DNA of 64,000 bases from Siminovitchia sp047228825. Lineage in GTDB: Bacteria; Bacillota; Bacilli; Bacillales; Bacillaceae_C. A program made the translations under genes and the position numbers. The stretch spans positions 1 to 64,000 of the forward strand of contig NZ_JBFEGN010000010.1 in assembly GCF_047228825.1 (NCBI RefSeq), read 5' to 3'. The notes under the pieces are model-generated. The model saw nothing but the letters and a program-made list of their open reading frames with translations, was not told the DNA's origin and ran no database searches. Shown here piece by piece: positions 34,742 through 43,978 of this stretch (within the stretch, counting starts at the first letter, position 1; each line of letters opens with the position of its first letter).

Positions 34742-35757
34742 TGCTTGCAGGCGCGCAGACGTGGGTTTTTAAATCGAAGCCGGCTGTGATATCAACAGGC
34801 ATCGTAGGGGGACCCTTTGAAAAAAATGGACGGTTAACCAATGACTTTGACAAGTTTCATGAGGACTTGTGGATGGGGAAAGATTCTTATGAAAAAGCCC
34901 AAACCGTCCTGTTGGAAGATGCAGTAAATATTGCTTTACGGAAAAAGGCACTCAAGGAAGATGCCGTACAATTTTTCTTGGCCGGAGATTTAATTAACCA
35001 GATCACCCCAACGAGTTTTGCTGCCAGGACAAATCAAATCCCCCACCTTGGATTGTTCAGCGCCTGCGCCACTTCAACGGAAGGATTGGCCCTGTCCGCG
35101 ATGATTATTGATAACCAGGGTGCAAACTATATTTTAACAGGAGCATCAAGCCATAACGCTTCCGCCGAAAGGCAATTCCGCTATCCGACAGAGTACGGAG
35201 GACAAAAGCCGCCGACAGCACAATGGACGGTCACAGGAGCGGGTGTGGCATTATTGGGCAAAGGCCAGGGACTTGAAAGCCCCCACCCCCGTATTGTATC
35301 TGCCACGATTGGAAAAGTAGTGGATATGGGATTAACGGACCCCTTCAATATGGGCGGAGCGATGGCCCCGGCAGCGGTAGATACGATTACGCGCCATTTT
35401 TTTGATTTAAAAATAGACCCGTCATATTACGATCTTATTTTAACGGGAGATTTAGCCCAAATCGGCAGGGCTGCGGCCCTGGATTTGTTTCATCAACAAG
35501 GGCTGCAGATCAAGGATGAACAGTTTCTTGACTGCGGTTTGCTGATTTACCGGGATGAGCAGGATGTATTTGCCGGTGCAAGCGGCCCGGCATGTTCAGC
35601 GATTGTGGCTTATGGACACATATTGAACGAAATGATAAAAGGGAAATATAAGAGAATTTTATTTGTGGCAACCGGAGCCCTTTTATCGCCGCTGTCATAT
35701 CAGCAGAAAGAAACGATTCCGTGCATAGCGCATGCTGTCGGAATAGAATATATGTGA
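34741..35757 (+). CDS. spoVAD: Stage V sporulation protein AD
   Basis: SpoVAD is a peripheral inner-membrane protein with a thiolase fold that binds dipicolinic acid. The 338-residue length equals the B. subtilis protein. ATG 34741 (MLAGAQTWVF) overlaps the spoVAC stop and follows a G-run; an upstream start at 34726 lies inside spoVAC. Family blocks include GDLINQITP, SACATSTEG and GLTDPFNMGGAMAPAA. Confidence 0.96.
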   Translation: MLAGAQTWVFKSKPAVISTGIVGGPFEKNGRLTNDFDKFHEDLWMGKDSYEKAQTVLLEDAVNIALRKKALKEDAVQFFLAGDLINQITPTSFAARTNQIPHLGLFSACATSTEGLALSAMIIDNQGANYILTGASSHNASAERQFRYPTEYGGQKPPTAQWTVTGAGVALLGKGQGLESPHPRIVSATIGKVVDMGLTDPFNMGGAMAPAAVDTITRHFFDLKIDPSYYDLILTGDLAQIGRAAALDLFHQQGLQIKDEQFLDCGLLIYRDEQDVFAGASGPACSAIVAYGHILNEMIKGKYKRILFVATGALLSPLSYQQKETIPCIAHAVGIEYM

Positions 35758-35769
35758 GGAGGCAAAAAG

Positions 35770-36126
35770 ATGCTGGCAATGTTTTTTTGGGCTTTTGTGG
35801 TTGGCGGTCTCATATGTGTGATTGGGCAGCTTATGTTCGATGCAGCAAAGCTGCCGCCGGGACATACGTTAAGCATTATGGTTGTAGCCGGCGCTGTGCT
35901 TGCCGGTTTTGGGCTGTATGAGCCGCTGATTGATTTTGCCGGTGCCGGTGCAACCATCCCAATTACAAGTTTTGGAAATTCACTCGTGGAAGGAGCCATG
36001 CAGGAAGCAAATAAACACGGGATTATCGGTGTTATCACCGGCATGTTTGAAGTCACATCTTCGGGCATTTCGGCTGCGATTATATTCGGTTTTCTCGGTG
36101 CGCTTATTTTTAAGCCGAAGGGTTGA
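35770..36126 (+). CDS. spoVAE: Stage V sporulation protein AE (AEb type)
   Basis: This 118-residue membrane protein corresponds to SpoVAEb, with a repeat of the GFGLYEPLIDFAGAGATIPITSFGNS block also present in SpoVAC. It probably forms part of the DPA channel. GAGGAGG precedes ATG 35770. SpoVAA, AB and AF are absent, so this is the reduced three-gene spoVA type. Confidence 0.95.
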   Translation: MLAMFFWAFVVGGLICVIGQLMFDAAKLPPGHTLSIMVVAGAVLAGFGLYEPLIDFAGAGATIPITSFGNSLVEGAMQEANKHGIIGVITGMFEVTSSGISAAIIFGFLGALIFKPKG

Positions 36127-36180
36127 CCGGAAGATAGTGGGCATTGCCCCATTCTTTTTTTGAGTAGTTTTCCTGACCTC

Positions 36181-36207
36181 ACCAAAAAACTCCTCCTTCA
36201 TAATATA
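36181..36207 (+). promoter_or_regulatory. SigK-type promoter of spoVIF
   Basis: AC at 36181-36182 and CATAATATA (36199-36207), 16 bases apart, match the SigK consensus. spoVIF is SigK-dependent in B. subtilis. Confidence 0.65.
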
Positions 36208-36237
36208 TTAAAGACGCAAAGGAGGGGTGGGAAAGGA

Positions 36238-36492
36238 ATGGATAACCAATTTTTCAAGAATGTCGAAAAACAGACCGGAGTAAATATGAACGAGGTACTT
36301 AAACTCGCCAACTCATTGCAAGGTGCCAATTTTAAGGATGAAAAAACCGTAAGAAGGGTCATACGCCAAGTGGCAAAAATAGCCAATAAACCGGTTCCCA
36401 AGGAATTGGAAGATAAAATGGTCAAAACCATTACAAAAGACGGAAGTAAGCTGGATATGGGAACCATATCCAACATGCTGAACAATAAATAA
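36238..36492 (+). CDS. spoVIF: Stage VI sporulation protein F
   Basis: SpoVIF (YjcC) is a late mother-cell protein needed for spore coat stability. The 84-residue protein matches the family (MDNQFFKNVEKQTGVNMNEV, KTVRRVIRQVAKIANKPV). GGAGGGG sits 9 bases before ATG 36238. Confidence 0.9.
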   Translation: MDNQFFKNVEKQTGVNMNEVLKLANSLQGANFKDEKTVRRVIRQVAKIANKPVPKELEDKMVKTITKDGSKLDMGTISNMLNNK

Positions 36493-36497
36493 TCAAT

Positions 36498-36533
36498 CGG
36501 GCTTGCGCAAATTGCTGCAAGTCCTTTTTTTAA
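36498..36533 (+). terminator. Terminator of spoVIF
   Basis: GGGCTTGC pairs with GCAAGTCC (one G-T pair), followed by seven T. Confidence 0.8.
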
Positions 36534-36653
36534 AGGATATATTGGCAGTTCGCCAATTTAGTCAAATTAAACCTCCCACCTCTAATTTCAGTGTTTATTG
36601 AAACAAAAAGAGGGTAAATAAAAAAGAATATTACGAAAAAAGGAGGCGTGTAT

Positions 36654-36893
36654 ATGGGTTATATAGCTCCTGCAGTTCCTGTCCAATATGAAGATTACAA
36701 GAGAAGGATCGAGCAGGCGGCACGAACATGGGATCCAATGCCTGTTACGCCCGCATCAAAGGTGGAGCCAAGATCCGAAAGATTCATGCTGTTTTACCGG
36801 GGCGGCAAGGATCCTGCAGCAAAGGGCGGAAAAATTGCGGCGCAATTGTTTGAACCAACAGGAAAAGGCCGGTACATCAACGAATATGTATAG
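36654..36893 (+). CDS. Small conserved hypothetical protein
   Basis: The 79-residue protein starts at ATG 36654, 7 bases after AGGAGG. It has no membrane segment or Cys. N-terminal MGYIAPAVPVQYEDYKRRIEQ resembles short Bacillus proteins that open with a Pro/Tyr-rich segment, but I cannot name a family. It sits between spoVIF and a hydrolase. Confidence 0.6.
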   Translation: MGYIAPAVPVQYEDYKRRIEQAARTWDPMPVTPASKVEPRSERFMLFYRGGKDPAAKGGKIAAQLFEPTGKGRYINEYV

Positions 36894-36919
36894 TATCATT
36901 TTTTGAAAGGATGTTCTTA

Positions 36920-37840
36920 TTGGAATTCATCAGTGTATCGGAGCATTGCCATTATTTTAAAAGTGCAGTCAACATCGGTTATGTTTTCAAGGACGGGAAA
37001 GGCATGTTGATTGATGCCGGCTTGGAAAAAAGCACCGCGAAGAAGGTTCTTAAACATTTAATCAAAAAAGAGCTGCCCATCCATTACTTGATACTCACCC
37101 ACGCCCATGCCGATCATTACGGAGGGGCAGCTTACATAAAAAAAGAGGCGCGCGCAGAAGTGTTTGCACCCCCGCTTGAAGCTGCGATTATGGAAAATCC
37201 GCTCTTGGAGCCCATTTATTTATGGAACGGCGCTTATCCAATTAAAACGCTCAGAAACAAATTTTTGGAAGGGGAGCCTGTGCAGGTTGATGGCCTGCTT
37301 GATTTTGGGGAACAATCCATCGGTCCCTTTCAAATCAAAGCCATCCATCTGCCCGGTCACAGCTACGGTCAATGCGGGGTGTTGATTGAGGATATTTTTT
37401 ATGCTGCCGACAGTTACTTTGGCGTCGAAGTGCTGCGAAAGCATAAAGTTCCGTTTATTGTCGATGCGAACGCAGCCATTGCCTCCCTGGAAAAAGTTTT
37501 GCGGCTGTCTTGCTCCGGATTTGTACCCGGACACGGGGAATTTGAAAAGGATCCGGCCCATACAATTCGGGCCAATATGGAATGCCATTACAATGTAAAG
37601 GAGTTTATATTCGATCAAATTAATCATGTACCTTCAGGCGTTTCGCTGGATACCCTTCAGCAAGAAATGTTTGGTCATTTCGGCCTAGCGGCGGGGGAAC
37701 CCGGACAATGGCTTTTATACAGGACTTCTTTTACAGCATACATATCTTCCCTGATTGAAGATGGTAAAGCCGGCTTGATTGTAAAGGACAATAAACTGTG
37801 GCTGCTAAGCAGTCATGAAAATTCCCTGGATTTGTTATGA
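36920..37840 (+). CDS. MBL-fold metallo-hydrolase
   Basis: The roughly 306-residue protein is a metallo-beta-lactamase-fold hydrolase: HAHADH (LTHAHADHYGG, near residue 60), a His in HLPGHSYGQCG, Asp in YAADSY and His in PGHGEF. The C-terminal winged-helix-like tail occurs in some family members. Start is either TTG 36920 (AAAGGATG at good spacing) or ATG 36911, which abuts the ribosome site. Its last codons overlap yjcF on the other strand. Substrate unknown. Confidence 0.85.
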   Translation: MEFISVSEHCHYFKSAVNIGYVFKDGKGMLIDAGLEKSTAKKVLKHLIKKELPIHYLILTHAHADHYGGAAYIKKEARAEVFAPPLEAAIMENPLLEPIYLWNGAYPIKTLRNKFLEGEPVQVDGLLDFGEQSIGPFQIKAIHLPGHSYGQCGVLIEDIFYAADSYFGVEVLRKHKVPFIVDANAAIASLEKVLRLSCSGFVPGHGEFEKDPAHTIRANMECHYNVKEFIFDQINHVPSGVSLDTLQQEMFGHFGLAAGEPGQWLLYRTSFTAYISSLIEDGKAGLIVKDNKLWLLSSHENSLDLL

Positions 37841-37855
37841 ATCCAGGGCCGTTTT
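37824..37855. terminator. Hairpin across two convergent stop codons
   Basis: CCCTGGAT and ATCCAGGG form an 8-bp hairpin. The stop of the MBL gene (37840) and that of yjcF (37835) lie inside it, and GTTTT follows on +. Confidence 0.55.
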
Positions 37856-38281
37856 ATGTTTGACCGCTTTTTTCATCGTGCGATGAGGTATGCCCGCATC
37901 AAAAAATTGTTCCGAAATGACAATATACCCCAGTTTTTTGTAAAAAGGAATGGCCGAAGTTTGGGCATTCAGCACGAGCTCTTCTATGTGGAGGCTGCGG
38001 GCAAATTCTTCTATTTTCTCCATGATTTTCAGGCCGGCGCCTTTTCCTCTGTGCGTTGGCAAAATGCAAATTCTTTCGACTTTCCCTTTGCCGTCCAAAA
38101 TTCGAAACCTGCCCGCCCCGACAGGCTTATCCCCGTCGTAGAGGACAAAATGGGATGCATTTGTTTCATGCTCGTCTAATTCAATTTCAATCGGCACATG
38201 CTGCTCCTCAACAAATACTTTTTTGCGGATGGCATAAGCCTCCCGAAGCTGCTTTTCCGTCTTTGCCTGTATGACGTGCAT
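37835..38281 (-). CDS. yjcF: GNAT family acetyltransferase
   Basis: The 148-residue GNAT protein matches YjcF (AYAIRKKVFVEEQHV at the N-terminus, RICILPTHRGKGAG as the acetyl-CoA loop). It begins directly after the yjcG stop (TAAATG), so the two are co-translated. Target unknown. Confidence 0.9.
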   Translation of the reverse strand: MHVIQAKTEKQLREAYAIRKKVFVEEQHVPIEIELDEHETNASHFVLYDGDKPVGAGRFRILDGKGKVERICILPTHRGKGAGLKIMEKIEEFARSLHIEELVLNAQTSAIPFYKKLGYIVISEQFFDAGIPHRTMKKAVKHKTALDS

Positions 38282-38797
38282 TTATTGAGGATCCTTTCCA
38301 AGGCGGAATGTTTCATATACTGTCCAGGAACCGTTTTCCAGCTGGTATACGAGGTGGAAACGATCGACAATTTCTTCGTGCTCCAGGCCAAGCATTCCCA
38401 ATTGGCCGTACACATCCGAATGCTCGTCATTGGAAAGCTTTTGTCCAATGGTAATGTGCGGAACGAAAGGATGTTCCGGCTTTTCTCCAGGCAGGATATC
38501 GAAAAAGCTTTCGTATAAACCTTCCAGCACATGATTTTTTTCCGCTTTAAAATAAATGGTATTGTTTATAGGCTGGAATGAACTGACTTTCATGATCTTC
38601 AATGTAAAGGGTTCATATTTTTTAGCAATATCCACAAGTTTTTCAGTGATAGTATCTACATCCATATCCGTCTCGAATGCTTCCTTTAATGTTAAATGTG
38701 GAGGAATCAGTGCATAATGGGGATCATACCTTTTTCGATAGGAGTTTGCCAAGTCCTGCAATTTCTTGGATGGAAAAATAACAATGCCGTATTTCAA
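38282..38797 (-). CDS. yjcG: 2H phosphoesterase superfamily protein
   Basis: YjcG carries the two HxT/S motifs of the 2'-5' RNA ligase/phosphodiesterase-like superfamily, here HLTLKE and HITIGQ. The 171-residue length matches B. subtilis. TTG 38797 follows TAAGGAGGT with good spacing; a longer frame to 38866 has none. The cellular substrate is unknown. Confidence 0.92.
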   Translation of the reverse strand: MKYGIVIFPSKKLQDLANSYRKRYDPHYALIPPHLTLKEAFETDMDVDTITEKLVDIAKKYEPFTLKIMKVSSFQPINNTIYFKAEKNHVLEGLYESFFDILPGEKPEHPFVPHITIGQKLSNDEHSDVYGQLGMLGLEHEEIVDRFHLVYQLENGSWTVYETFRLGKDPQ

Positions 38798-38900
38798 AAT
38801 GTCTACCTCCTTATTGTCAAAACTTAAATAAATGATACACTCATGTATAACTATAGCAAATTTCACCCTATTTTCCTATAGGACTGAAGAAAGAGTCTAT

Positions 38901-39626
38901 TTAGGAAAACATCATTTTGAGTGCTCTTTTTACATCAGGCTGCCAATATGTCCATGCATGCCCTCCATCAAATTCGTCATAGAACGTTTCAAAGCCGGCT
39001 TCCATAAAGGCTTGCTGCAGTTCCCTGTTTGGTGTTAAAAAATCTTCCACCCGTTCAGGCGAAAACTTTACCTCATGTTCTTCTTTTCCAACTACATGAT
39101 AAATGTCCAACAAATGGGGTTCTTTGTGGGATTTGACTGCTGAAAGAACCTTATCGTTCACAAATGGCGAATGCAGGATGACATTTCCGAATATATTCGG
39201 ATAGCGAAGCGCAGCCATTAAAGATACTGTTCCTGCAAGGCTGTCCCCCATTAATGTTCTGCATTTTCCCATGCAATATGCCGGATACTCGGTCTCGACC
39301 CAAGGCAGTAACTCGTGGGCGAGAAAACGGATATAGGCCTCATTTTTCTCCCCGTCCGGGTGATATTTGCTTCTTCGGTCTTTTGCATTTTGGTAAGGAA
39401 CACCGACGATAATGACATTTTCAATTTCATTATTGCCGAGCAATTCATCCGCAAAACGGGAAAGCCGGCCCATTTGAAAGTAGTCCCTCCCGTCCTGAAC
39501 GATTAAAACAGAGTGTTTGTAAAGCGGTGAAAAGGCAGGGGGAAGATAAATCAGCAGGGAGATCGTTTCATCCAGCTCCCGGCTTTCAAATTCGTGTTCA
39601 GTGATGGTTCCTTGACGAATATTCAT
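38901..39626 (-). CDS. yjcH: Esterase D-like hydrolase
   Basis: The 241-residue protein is an alpha/beta-hydrolase of the enterobactin-esterase/YjcH type: GDSLAGT as nucleophile elbow, and HAWTYWQPD near the C-terminus for the catalytic His. ATG 39626 follows GGAGGAAA. First gene of the yjcH-yjcG-yjcF series, but separated from yjcG by about 100 bases. The ligand is unknown. Confidence 0.88.
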   Translation of the reverse strand: MNIRQGTITEHEFESRELDETISLLIYLPPAFSPLYKHSVLIVQDGRDYFQMGRLSRFADELLGNNEIENVIIVGVPYQNAKDRRSKYHPDGEKNEAYIRFLAHELLPWVETEYPAYCMGKCRTLMGDSLAGTVSLMAALRYPNIFGNVILHSPFVNDKVLSAVKSHKEPHLLDIYHVVGKEEHEVKFSPERVEDFLTPNRELQQAFMEAGFETFYDEFDGGHAWTYWQPDVKRALKMMFS

Positions 39627-39836
39627 CAGTCAGTTTCCTCCAATTATTGAAAATGATATGTATGATTTTATCACAAGCATATTTGAAATGAAAAAATGTT
39701 TACCAGTCTGCTATTTTGGGTAAAACCTGATAAGCTAAAGAACATTTATCCTATAACAAAAATAATATTGCTTGAATCCAAATGGTAATATGTTAAAATC
39801 GTTATGAAATTAAATAATGGTAAGGGGGATGCTTTC

Positions 39837-40847
39837 ATGAGAAAAAGAAAGATGTTTCTTGGAACCGTTTTAATGATAGTGCTTTCACTCGCACTGGCCG
39901 CATGCGGAGGAGGCGGCAACGGGGATGGCGGCAAAGAATCAAAGGGAGATAAGGGAGACAAAAAAGATTACGGGGTTAAATTTTTAAGTATTGCGACAGG
40001 CGGTACCGGAGGTACATATTATCCATTGGGCGGAAACTTCGCCAATCTCATTAAAGATGCGACCGGCGTTGAGGCGAACGCTGTAACTTCGGGGGCTTCT
40101 GCAGAAAACATGGCGCTGATTAAAAAGGAAGAAGTTGAAGTTGCTTTTACCCAAACGGACATTGCCACTTACGCTACTGAAGGGACAAGAATGTTCGACG
40201 GGGACAAAGTGGAAAACATGAAAGGCCTGGGAACTCTTTACCCGGAAACAGTTCAAATCGTCACTACTGAAAAATCAGGCATTAAATCTATTGAAGATTT
40301 AAAAGGGAAAACGGTATCGGTTGGTGAATCCGGTTCCGGTACGCTTGCAAACGCTGAACAAATCCTGGAAGTACATGGCTTGACGCTCGACGACATTAAA
40401 GCGCGCAATTTATCGTTTGATGATTCCACAACAGGGATCCAGGACGGAACAATTGATGCTGCCTTTATTACAGCAGGAACACCGACAGGTGCAGTGGAAG
40501 GGTTGGCTGCGACAGAAAAAGTGGTAATTGTTCCTCTTGCTGACGACAAAATTGATAAATTAATTGATAAATATCCCTATTATGCTAAAGAAAAAATCCA
40601 GTCCGGTACTTACGGATCAGACAGCGAAGTAAATACAGTTGCCGTCCAAGCCATGCTCGTTGTACGGGATGACTTGTCTGACGACCTCGTTTATGAAATG
40701 ACAAAAGCAATTTACGAAAATACGGATAAAATCGGCCACGCAAAAGGTGAGTTAATCAGTGCTGAAAAGGCATTGGATGGAATGGCCATCGACTTGCACC
40801 CTGGTGCAAAAAAATATTTTGATGAAAAGGGCATTTCATCGGAATAA
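39837..40847 (+). CDS. TAXI-family TRAP transporter solute-binding lipoprotein
   Basis: The 336-residue lipoprotein (lipobox LAAC at Cys22) belongs to the TRAP-associated extracytoplasmic immunogenic family. Typical features are SIATGGTGGTYYPLGG, ETVQIVTTEKSGIKSIEDLKGK and VGESGSGTL. It would bind an organic anion and deliver it to the membrane component downstream. ATG 39837 follows AAGGGGGATG. Glutamate is bound by one known member, but specificity cannot be read here. Confidence 0.9.
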   Translation: MRKRKMFLGTVLMIVLSLALAACGGGGNGDGGKESKGDKGDKKDYGVKFLSIATGGTGGTYYPLGGNFANLIKDATGVEANAVTSGASAENMALIKKEEVEVAFTQTDIATYATEGTRMFDGDKVENMKGLGTLYPETVQIVTTEKSGIKSIEDLKGKTVSVGESGSGTLANAEQILEVHGLTLDDIKARNLSFDDSTTGIQDGTIDAAFITAGTPTGAVEGLAATEKVVIVPLADDKIDKLIDKYPYYAKEKIQSGTYGSDSEVNTVAVQAMLVVRDDLSDDLVYEMTKAIYENTDKIGHAKGELISAEKALDGMAIDLHPGAKKYFDEKGISSE

Positions 40848-40867
40848 CACGAAAACCTCAACTGAGT

Positions 40868-40905
40868 GAATAGACCGGCCCGCTTCCTCGGTCTATTCTT
40901 TTCTT
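40868..40905 (+). terminator. Attenuator-like hairpin within the TAXI-TRAP operon
   Basis: GAATAGACC pairs with GGTCTATTC and is followed by TTTTC. Its position after the binding-protein gene would leave the permease genes less transcribed, a common arrangement. Confidence 0.65.
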
Positions 40906-40938
40906 TGTTTCCTTCTTGATGCCCAAATGGAGAAAATG

Positions 40939-41478
40939 ATGAAAAAATATAAAAGATATTATTGGATTCTTTTTACTCTCGCAATTGGGACAGTTTTGGC
41001 ATTGGCAGCCATCCCTTATCAACAGGCAGTGACCTTTGAGGCCCATAAGAGCGGGGAGCTTTTGGCGTATTTTCTTTTACGGGATGGTGGTCAAACCTTT
41101 CAAATCGAATTTACGCATTCCATTCATCTTTCAGAAGTAATAGAAACATATCAGGTGCTCCCGGGCGGGGAGATCCGCCAAATTGAATTGGAATACGAAG
41201 ATACCTCCATCGGAATGCCGTCTGAAGCGGAAGGCGGGGGAGTTTTTGAAATGAAAGATGGTAAATATTATATCCGCAATATGAAGCGCGATTTTCCTTG
41301 GATAGATATAAGTGTCGGCCAAGTCAGTGCGAATCATAGACTTCTAATCCAAAATAGGACCATCCCATTTTCTTCATTTTCCACCCCCGGCTCCGTTGTA
41401 AGAATCAAAAAACAAAAATTATCACTTTGGCAGCTGTTGAAAGGAGTGAATTTACTTGGAAGATCAGCAAAAATTTGA
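40939..41478 (+). CDS. DUF1850 protein of a TAXI-TRAP operon
   Basis: The 179-residue protein has an N-terminal hydrophobic helix (about 6-28) and then the DUF1850 domain (FTHSIHLSEVIETYQV). DUF1850 genes are nearly always found between TAXI binding protein and fused permease, as here, and may be an accessory subunit facing outside. The start is uncertain among three in-frame ATG codons; 40939 sits best after GGAG. It overlaps the permease by 23 bases. Confidence 0.85.
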   Translation: MKKYKRYYWILFTLAIGTVLALAAIPYQQAVTFEAHKSGELLAYFLLRDGGQTFQIEFTHSIHLSEVIETYQVLPGGEIRQIELEYEDTSIGMPSEAEGGGVFEMKDGKYYIRNMKRDFPWIDISVGQVSANHRLLIQNRTIPFSSFSTPGSVVRIKKQKLSLWQLLKGVNLLGRSAKI

Positions 41479-43405
41479 GACTTTATCGGAAGAAGAACAA
41501 CAGAAAATATTAGAGAAATATGACCCGGAATCGGCTACGAGAAAAGTCAGGGGGCCTCTGGGTTGGATCATCTTTTTTGGATTGCTTGCTTTTTCCATAT
41601 TTCAGCTTTATGCATCCATTACGCAATCCATTCCGAGGCAAATTCTATTATCGGTTCACTTGGGATTTACGCTTTCACTCATTTATCTTCTGTTTCCAGT
41701 CAGCAGAAGGATTAAAAAGAAAAATAAGGTTGCATGGTATGATATTATTTTGTCGATTATAGCCGTTGGAATCGGTGCTTATTGGCCGATTATGATTGAA
41801 ACGATCGTCAACAGGGTGGGGACATTGACACCCCTTGATTTAATCGTCGGATCACTCGCGATTTTATTGACGCTTGAAGCGACAAGAAGGGCGGTAGGTC
41901 TACCGATTACAATTATCGCAATTTTATTTATGGCATATGCGTTTTTCGGGCAGTCAATGCCGGGATTTTTGGCCCATCGGGGGCTAAACTTTGAAAGTTT
42001 AGTAAATACGATGTTTTTTACTTCTCAAGGAATCTTGGGAACGCCGCTTTACGTATCGGCAACATTTATTTTTCTTTTCTTGCTGTTTGGGGCGTTTCTG
42101 GTCAAAACCGGGGTAGGCCAATATTTTAATGACCTGGCCCTATCCATTGCAGGAAGAAGAGTAGGGGGGCCGGCAAAGGTGGCGATCTTTTCCAGCGCCC
42201 TTCAGGGTACAATCAGCGGAAGCTCGGTTGCGAATGTGGTAACATCGGGTTCATTTACAATCCCGATGATGAAAAAGCTTGGTTACCGCAAAGAATTCGC
42301 CGGTGCCGTTGAAGCGGCTGCTTCAACCGGGGGACAAATCATGCCTCCCGTCATGGGGGCCGCAGCATTTTTAATGGTTGAATTTATTGGCATCACATAC
42401 TGGGAAATTGCCAAAGCAGCGGCGATACCAGCGATTTTATATTTTTCCGGTATTTGGATCATGACACATTTCGAGGCGAAGCGTGTCGGCCTTAAAGGGC
42501 TTTCCAAGGAAGAAATGCCTGACAGAAAAGAAGTGTTGGGCAAAATTTATTTATTAATCCCGATCTTATTGATCATTATTTTACTTATGTCCGGCGTTAG
42601 TGTCATGCGTGCAGCCCTTTGGTCCATCATCGGAACAATTGTTGTGAGTGCCATCCGTAAAAGTACCCGGATTGGATTTAAACAAATGGTTGAGGCTCTT
42701 GTTGACGGAGCACGAACGGCCCTTTCCGTGGCAGCGGCTACCGCTACAGCAGGGATTATTGTCGGAGTTGTTACGAAAACAGGACTGGGTCTGAAGCTAG
42801 CCAACGGATTGGTAGGATTGGCCAATGAACAGTTGTTATTGACATTGTTTTTCACCATGCTGACATCCATTGTACTTGGTATGGGATCACCTACAACAGC
42901 CAACTATGTCATCACATCAACAATTGCGGCACCCGCTATTATTTTGCTCGGTGTCCCGGCGCTGTCTGCCCATATGTTCGTTTTCTATTTCGGTATTGTG
43001 GCGGATATTACACCGCCGGTCGCTTTGGCGGCTTTTGCGGCATCCGGGGTTTCGGGAGGGGAGCCGATTCGGACCGGTGTGAACGCGTCCAAACTGGCGA
43101 TTGCTGCTTTTATCATCCCGTATATGTTTGTTCTTTCTCCCGAGTTGTTAATGATTGATACAACCATTCCGTATCTCATATGGGTCGTGTTTACCGCATT
43201 TACGGGAATGATTGGTATCGGAGCCGGAATTATCGGATTCTGGTACAGAAAGCTGTATTGGTTTGAACGCATTATTGCGATCATTGCCGGTCTCATGCTT
43301 ATGTATCCGGAAGGCCTGTCCGATACGATTGGACTTGGATTATTTATTGTCATGGTCGCTAGCCAAATCATGACGAAAAACAAAGGAAAGTACAAATTGG
43401 CATAA
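41456..43405 (+). CDS. Fused TRAP transporter permease
   Basis: The 649-residue membrane protein fuses the small and large TRAP subunits. The N-terminal third carries the DctQ-like helices, the rest the DctM-like transport domain with TISGSSVANVVTSGSFTIP and PPVMGAAAFLM. Together with the TAXI lipoprotein it drives Na+- or H+-coupled organic anion uptake. TTG 41456 follows AAAGGAG and starts inside the DUF1850 gene. Confidence 0.92.
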   Translation: MEDQQKFETLSEEEQQKILEKYDPESATRKVRGPLGWIIFFGLLAFSIFQLYASITQSIPRQILLSVHLGFTLSLIYLLFPVSRRIKKKNKVAWYDIILSIIAVGIGAYWPIMIETIVNRVGTLTPLDLIVGSLAILLTLEATRRAVGLPITIIAILFMAYAFFGQSMPGFLAHRGLNFESLVNTMFFTSQGILGTPLYVSATFIFLFLLFGAFLVKTGVGQYFNDLALSIAGRRVGGPAKVAIFSSALQGTISGSSVANVVTSGSFTIPMMKKLGYRKEFAGAVEAAASTGGQIMPPVMGAAAFLMVEFIGITYWEIAKAAAIPAILYFSGIWIMTHFEAKRVGLKGLSKEEMPDRKEVLGKIYLLIPILLIIILLMSGVSVMRAALWSIIGTIVVSAIRKSTRIGFKQMVEALVDGARTALSVAAATATAGIIVGVVTKTGLGLKLANGLVGLANEQLLLTLFFTMLTSIVLGMGSPTTANYVITSTIAAPAIILLGVPALSAHMFVFYFGIVADITPPVALAAFAASGVSGGEPIRTGVNASKLAIAAFIIPYMFVLSPELLMIDTTIPYLIWVVFTAFTGMIGIGAGIIGFWYRKLYWFERIIAIIAGLMLMYPEGLSDTIGLGLFIVMVASQIMTKNKGKYKLA

Positions 43406-43411
43406 AAAAAA

Positions 43412-43452
43412 CAAAAAGCGAAAAACAGTCTTAAAAGGTTTTTCGCTTTTTG
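43412..43452 (+). terminator. Terminator of the TAXI-TRAP operon
   Basis: AAAAAGCGAAAAAC pairs with GTTTTTCGCTTTTT. Confidence 0.9.
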
Positions 43453-43556
43453 GCTTCCCTATCTCAAGCAATAATTACCAATCACGATCAACATGAATCA
43501 ACGTTTCGCCGTCAAAATGCCGGCAAACGCAAGTTTTTTCGGAACTTGAGAAAAAG

Positions 43557-43592
43557 AAAAAACGCCCAATCCCTTGAGGGACAAGCGTTTTG
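43557..43592 (-). terminator. Terminator of the tRNA-Val gene
   Basis: On the minus strand AAAACGC...GTCCCT pairs with AGGGA...GCGTTTT, followed by a T-run. Confidence 0.75.
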
Positions 43593-43597
43593 CTGAG

Positions 43598-43670
43598 TGA
43601 TTCCGACTGGGTTCGAACCAGCGACCTCCACCCTGTCAAGGTGGCGCTCTCCCTGCTGAGCTACGGAATC
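43598..43670 (-). tRNA. tRNA-Val (GAC)
   Basis: A 73-base cloverleaf on the minus strand has acceptor GATTCCG/CGGAATC with discriminator A, D-arm GCTC/GAGC, anticodon stem CCACC/GGTGG with loop TTGACAG (anticodon GAC, decoding GUC) and T-loop TTCGAAC. The 3' CCA is not encoded. It stands alone with its own promoter and terminator. Confidence 0.95.
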
Positions 43671-43696
43671 ATTATTTAATGAAATCGACATTTATT

Positions 43697-43725
43697 AATA
43701 TATAATAGATTCTTAATAATGTCAA
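43697..43725 (-). promoter_or_regulatory. SigA promoter of the tRNA-Val gene
   Basis: On the minus strand TTGACA (43725-43720) and TATATT (43702-43697) are 17 bases apart. The start of transcription would fall about 20 bases before the tRNA. Confidence 0.85.
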
Positions 43726-43978
43726 CTGCATTTTTCAACAAAAAAAGGGGGCTGCAAAAGTGCTTTTCCTCTGTTTGGTTCCCTATTTTCTTAAATGCAG
43801 GAGAAATCTTTCGTCAAAAAAATTCCCTGCTTTAGTTTCTGGGAAAAATTAAAAATATTGTTCAACACTCTATAATAATAGAAGACCTGTGAACTGGACA
43901 ACTTACTTTTTTGCCGTCAAGCTGCATTCCTTCTTCTTGGATACTGTGCCGAAAATCACTTAGGCTGTTAGCCGGAGT
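43726..43978. other. Gene-free stretch with a possible IS remnant
   Basis: No coding potential is apparent. GGGGGCTGCAAAAGTGCTTT at 43747-43766 looks like the terminal sequence of IS1182-type elements, but there is no transposase and no matching second end. The rest is AT-rich with no clear hairpin. Confidence 0.3.
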
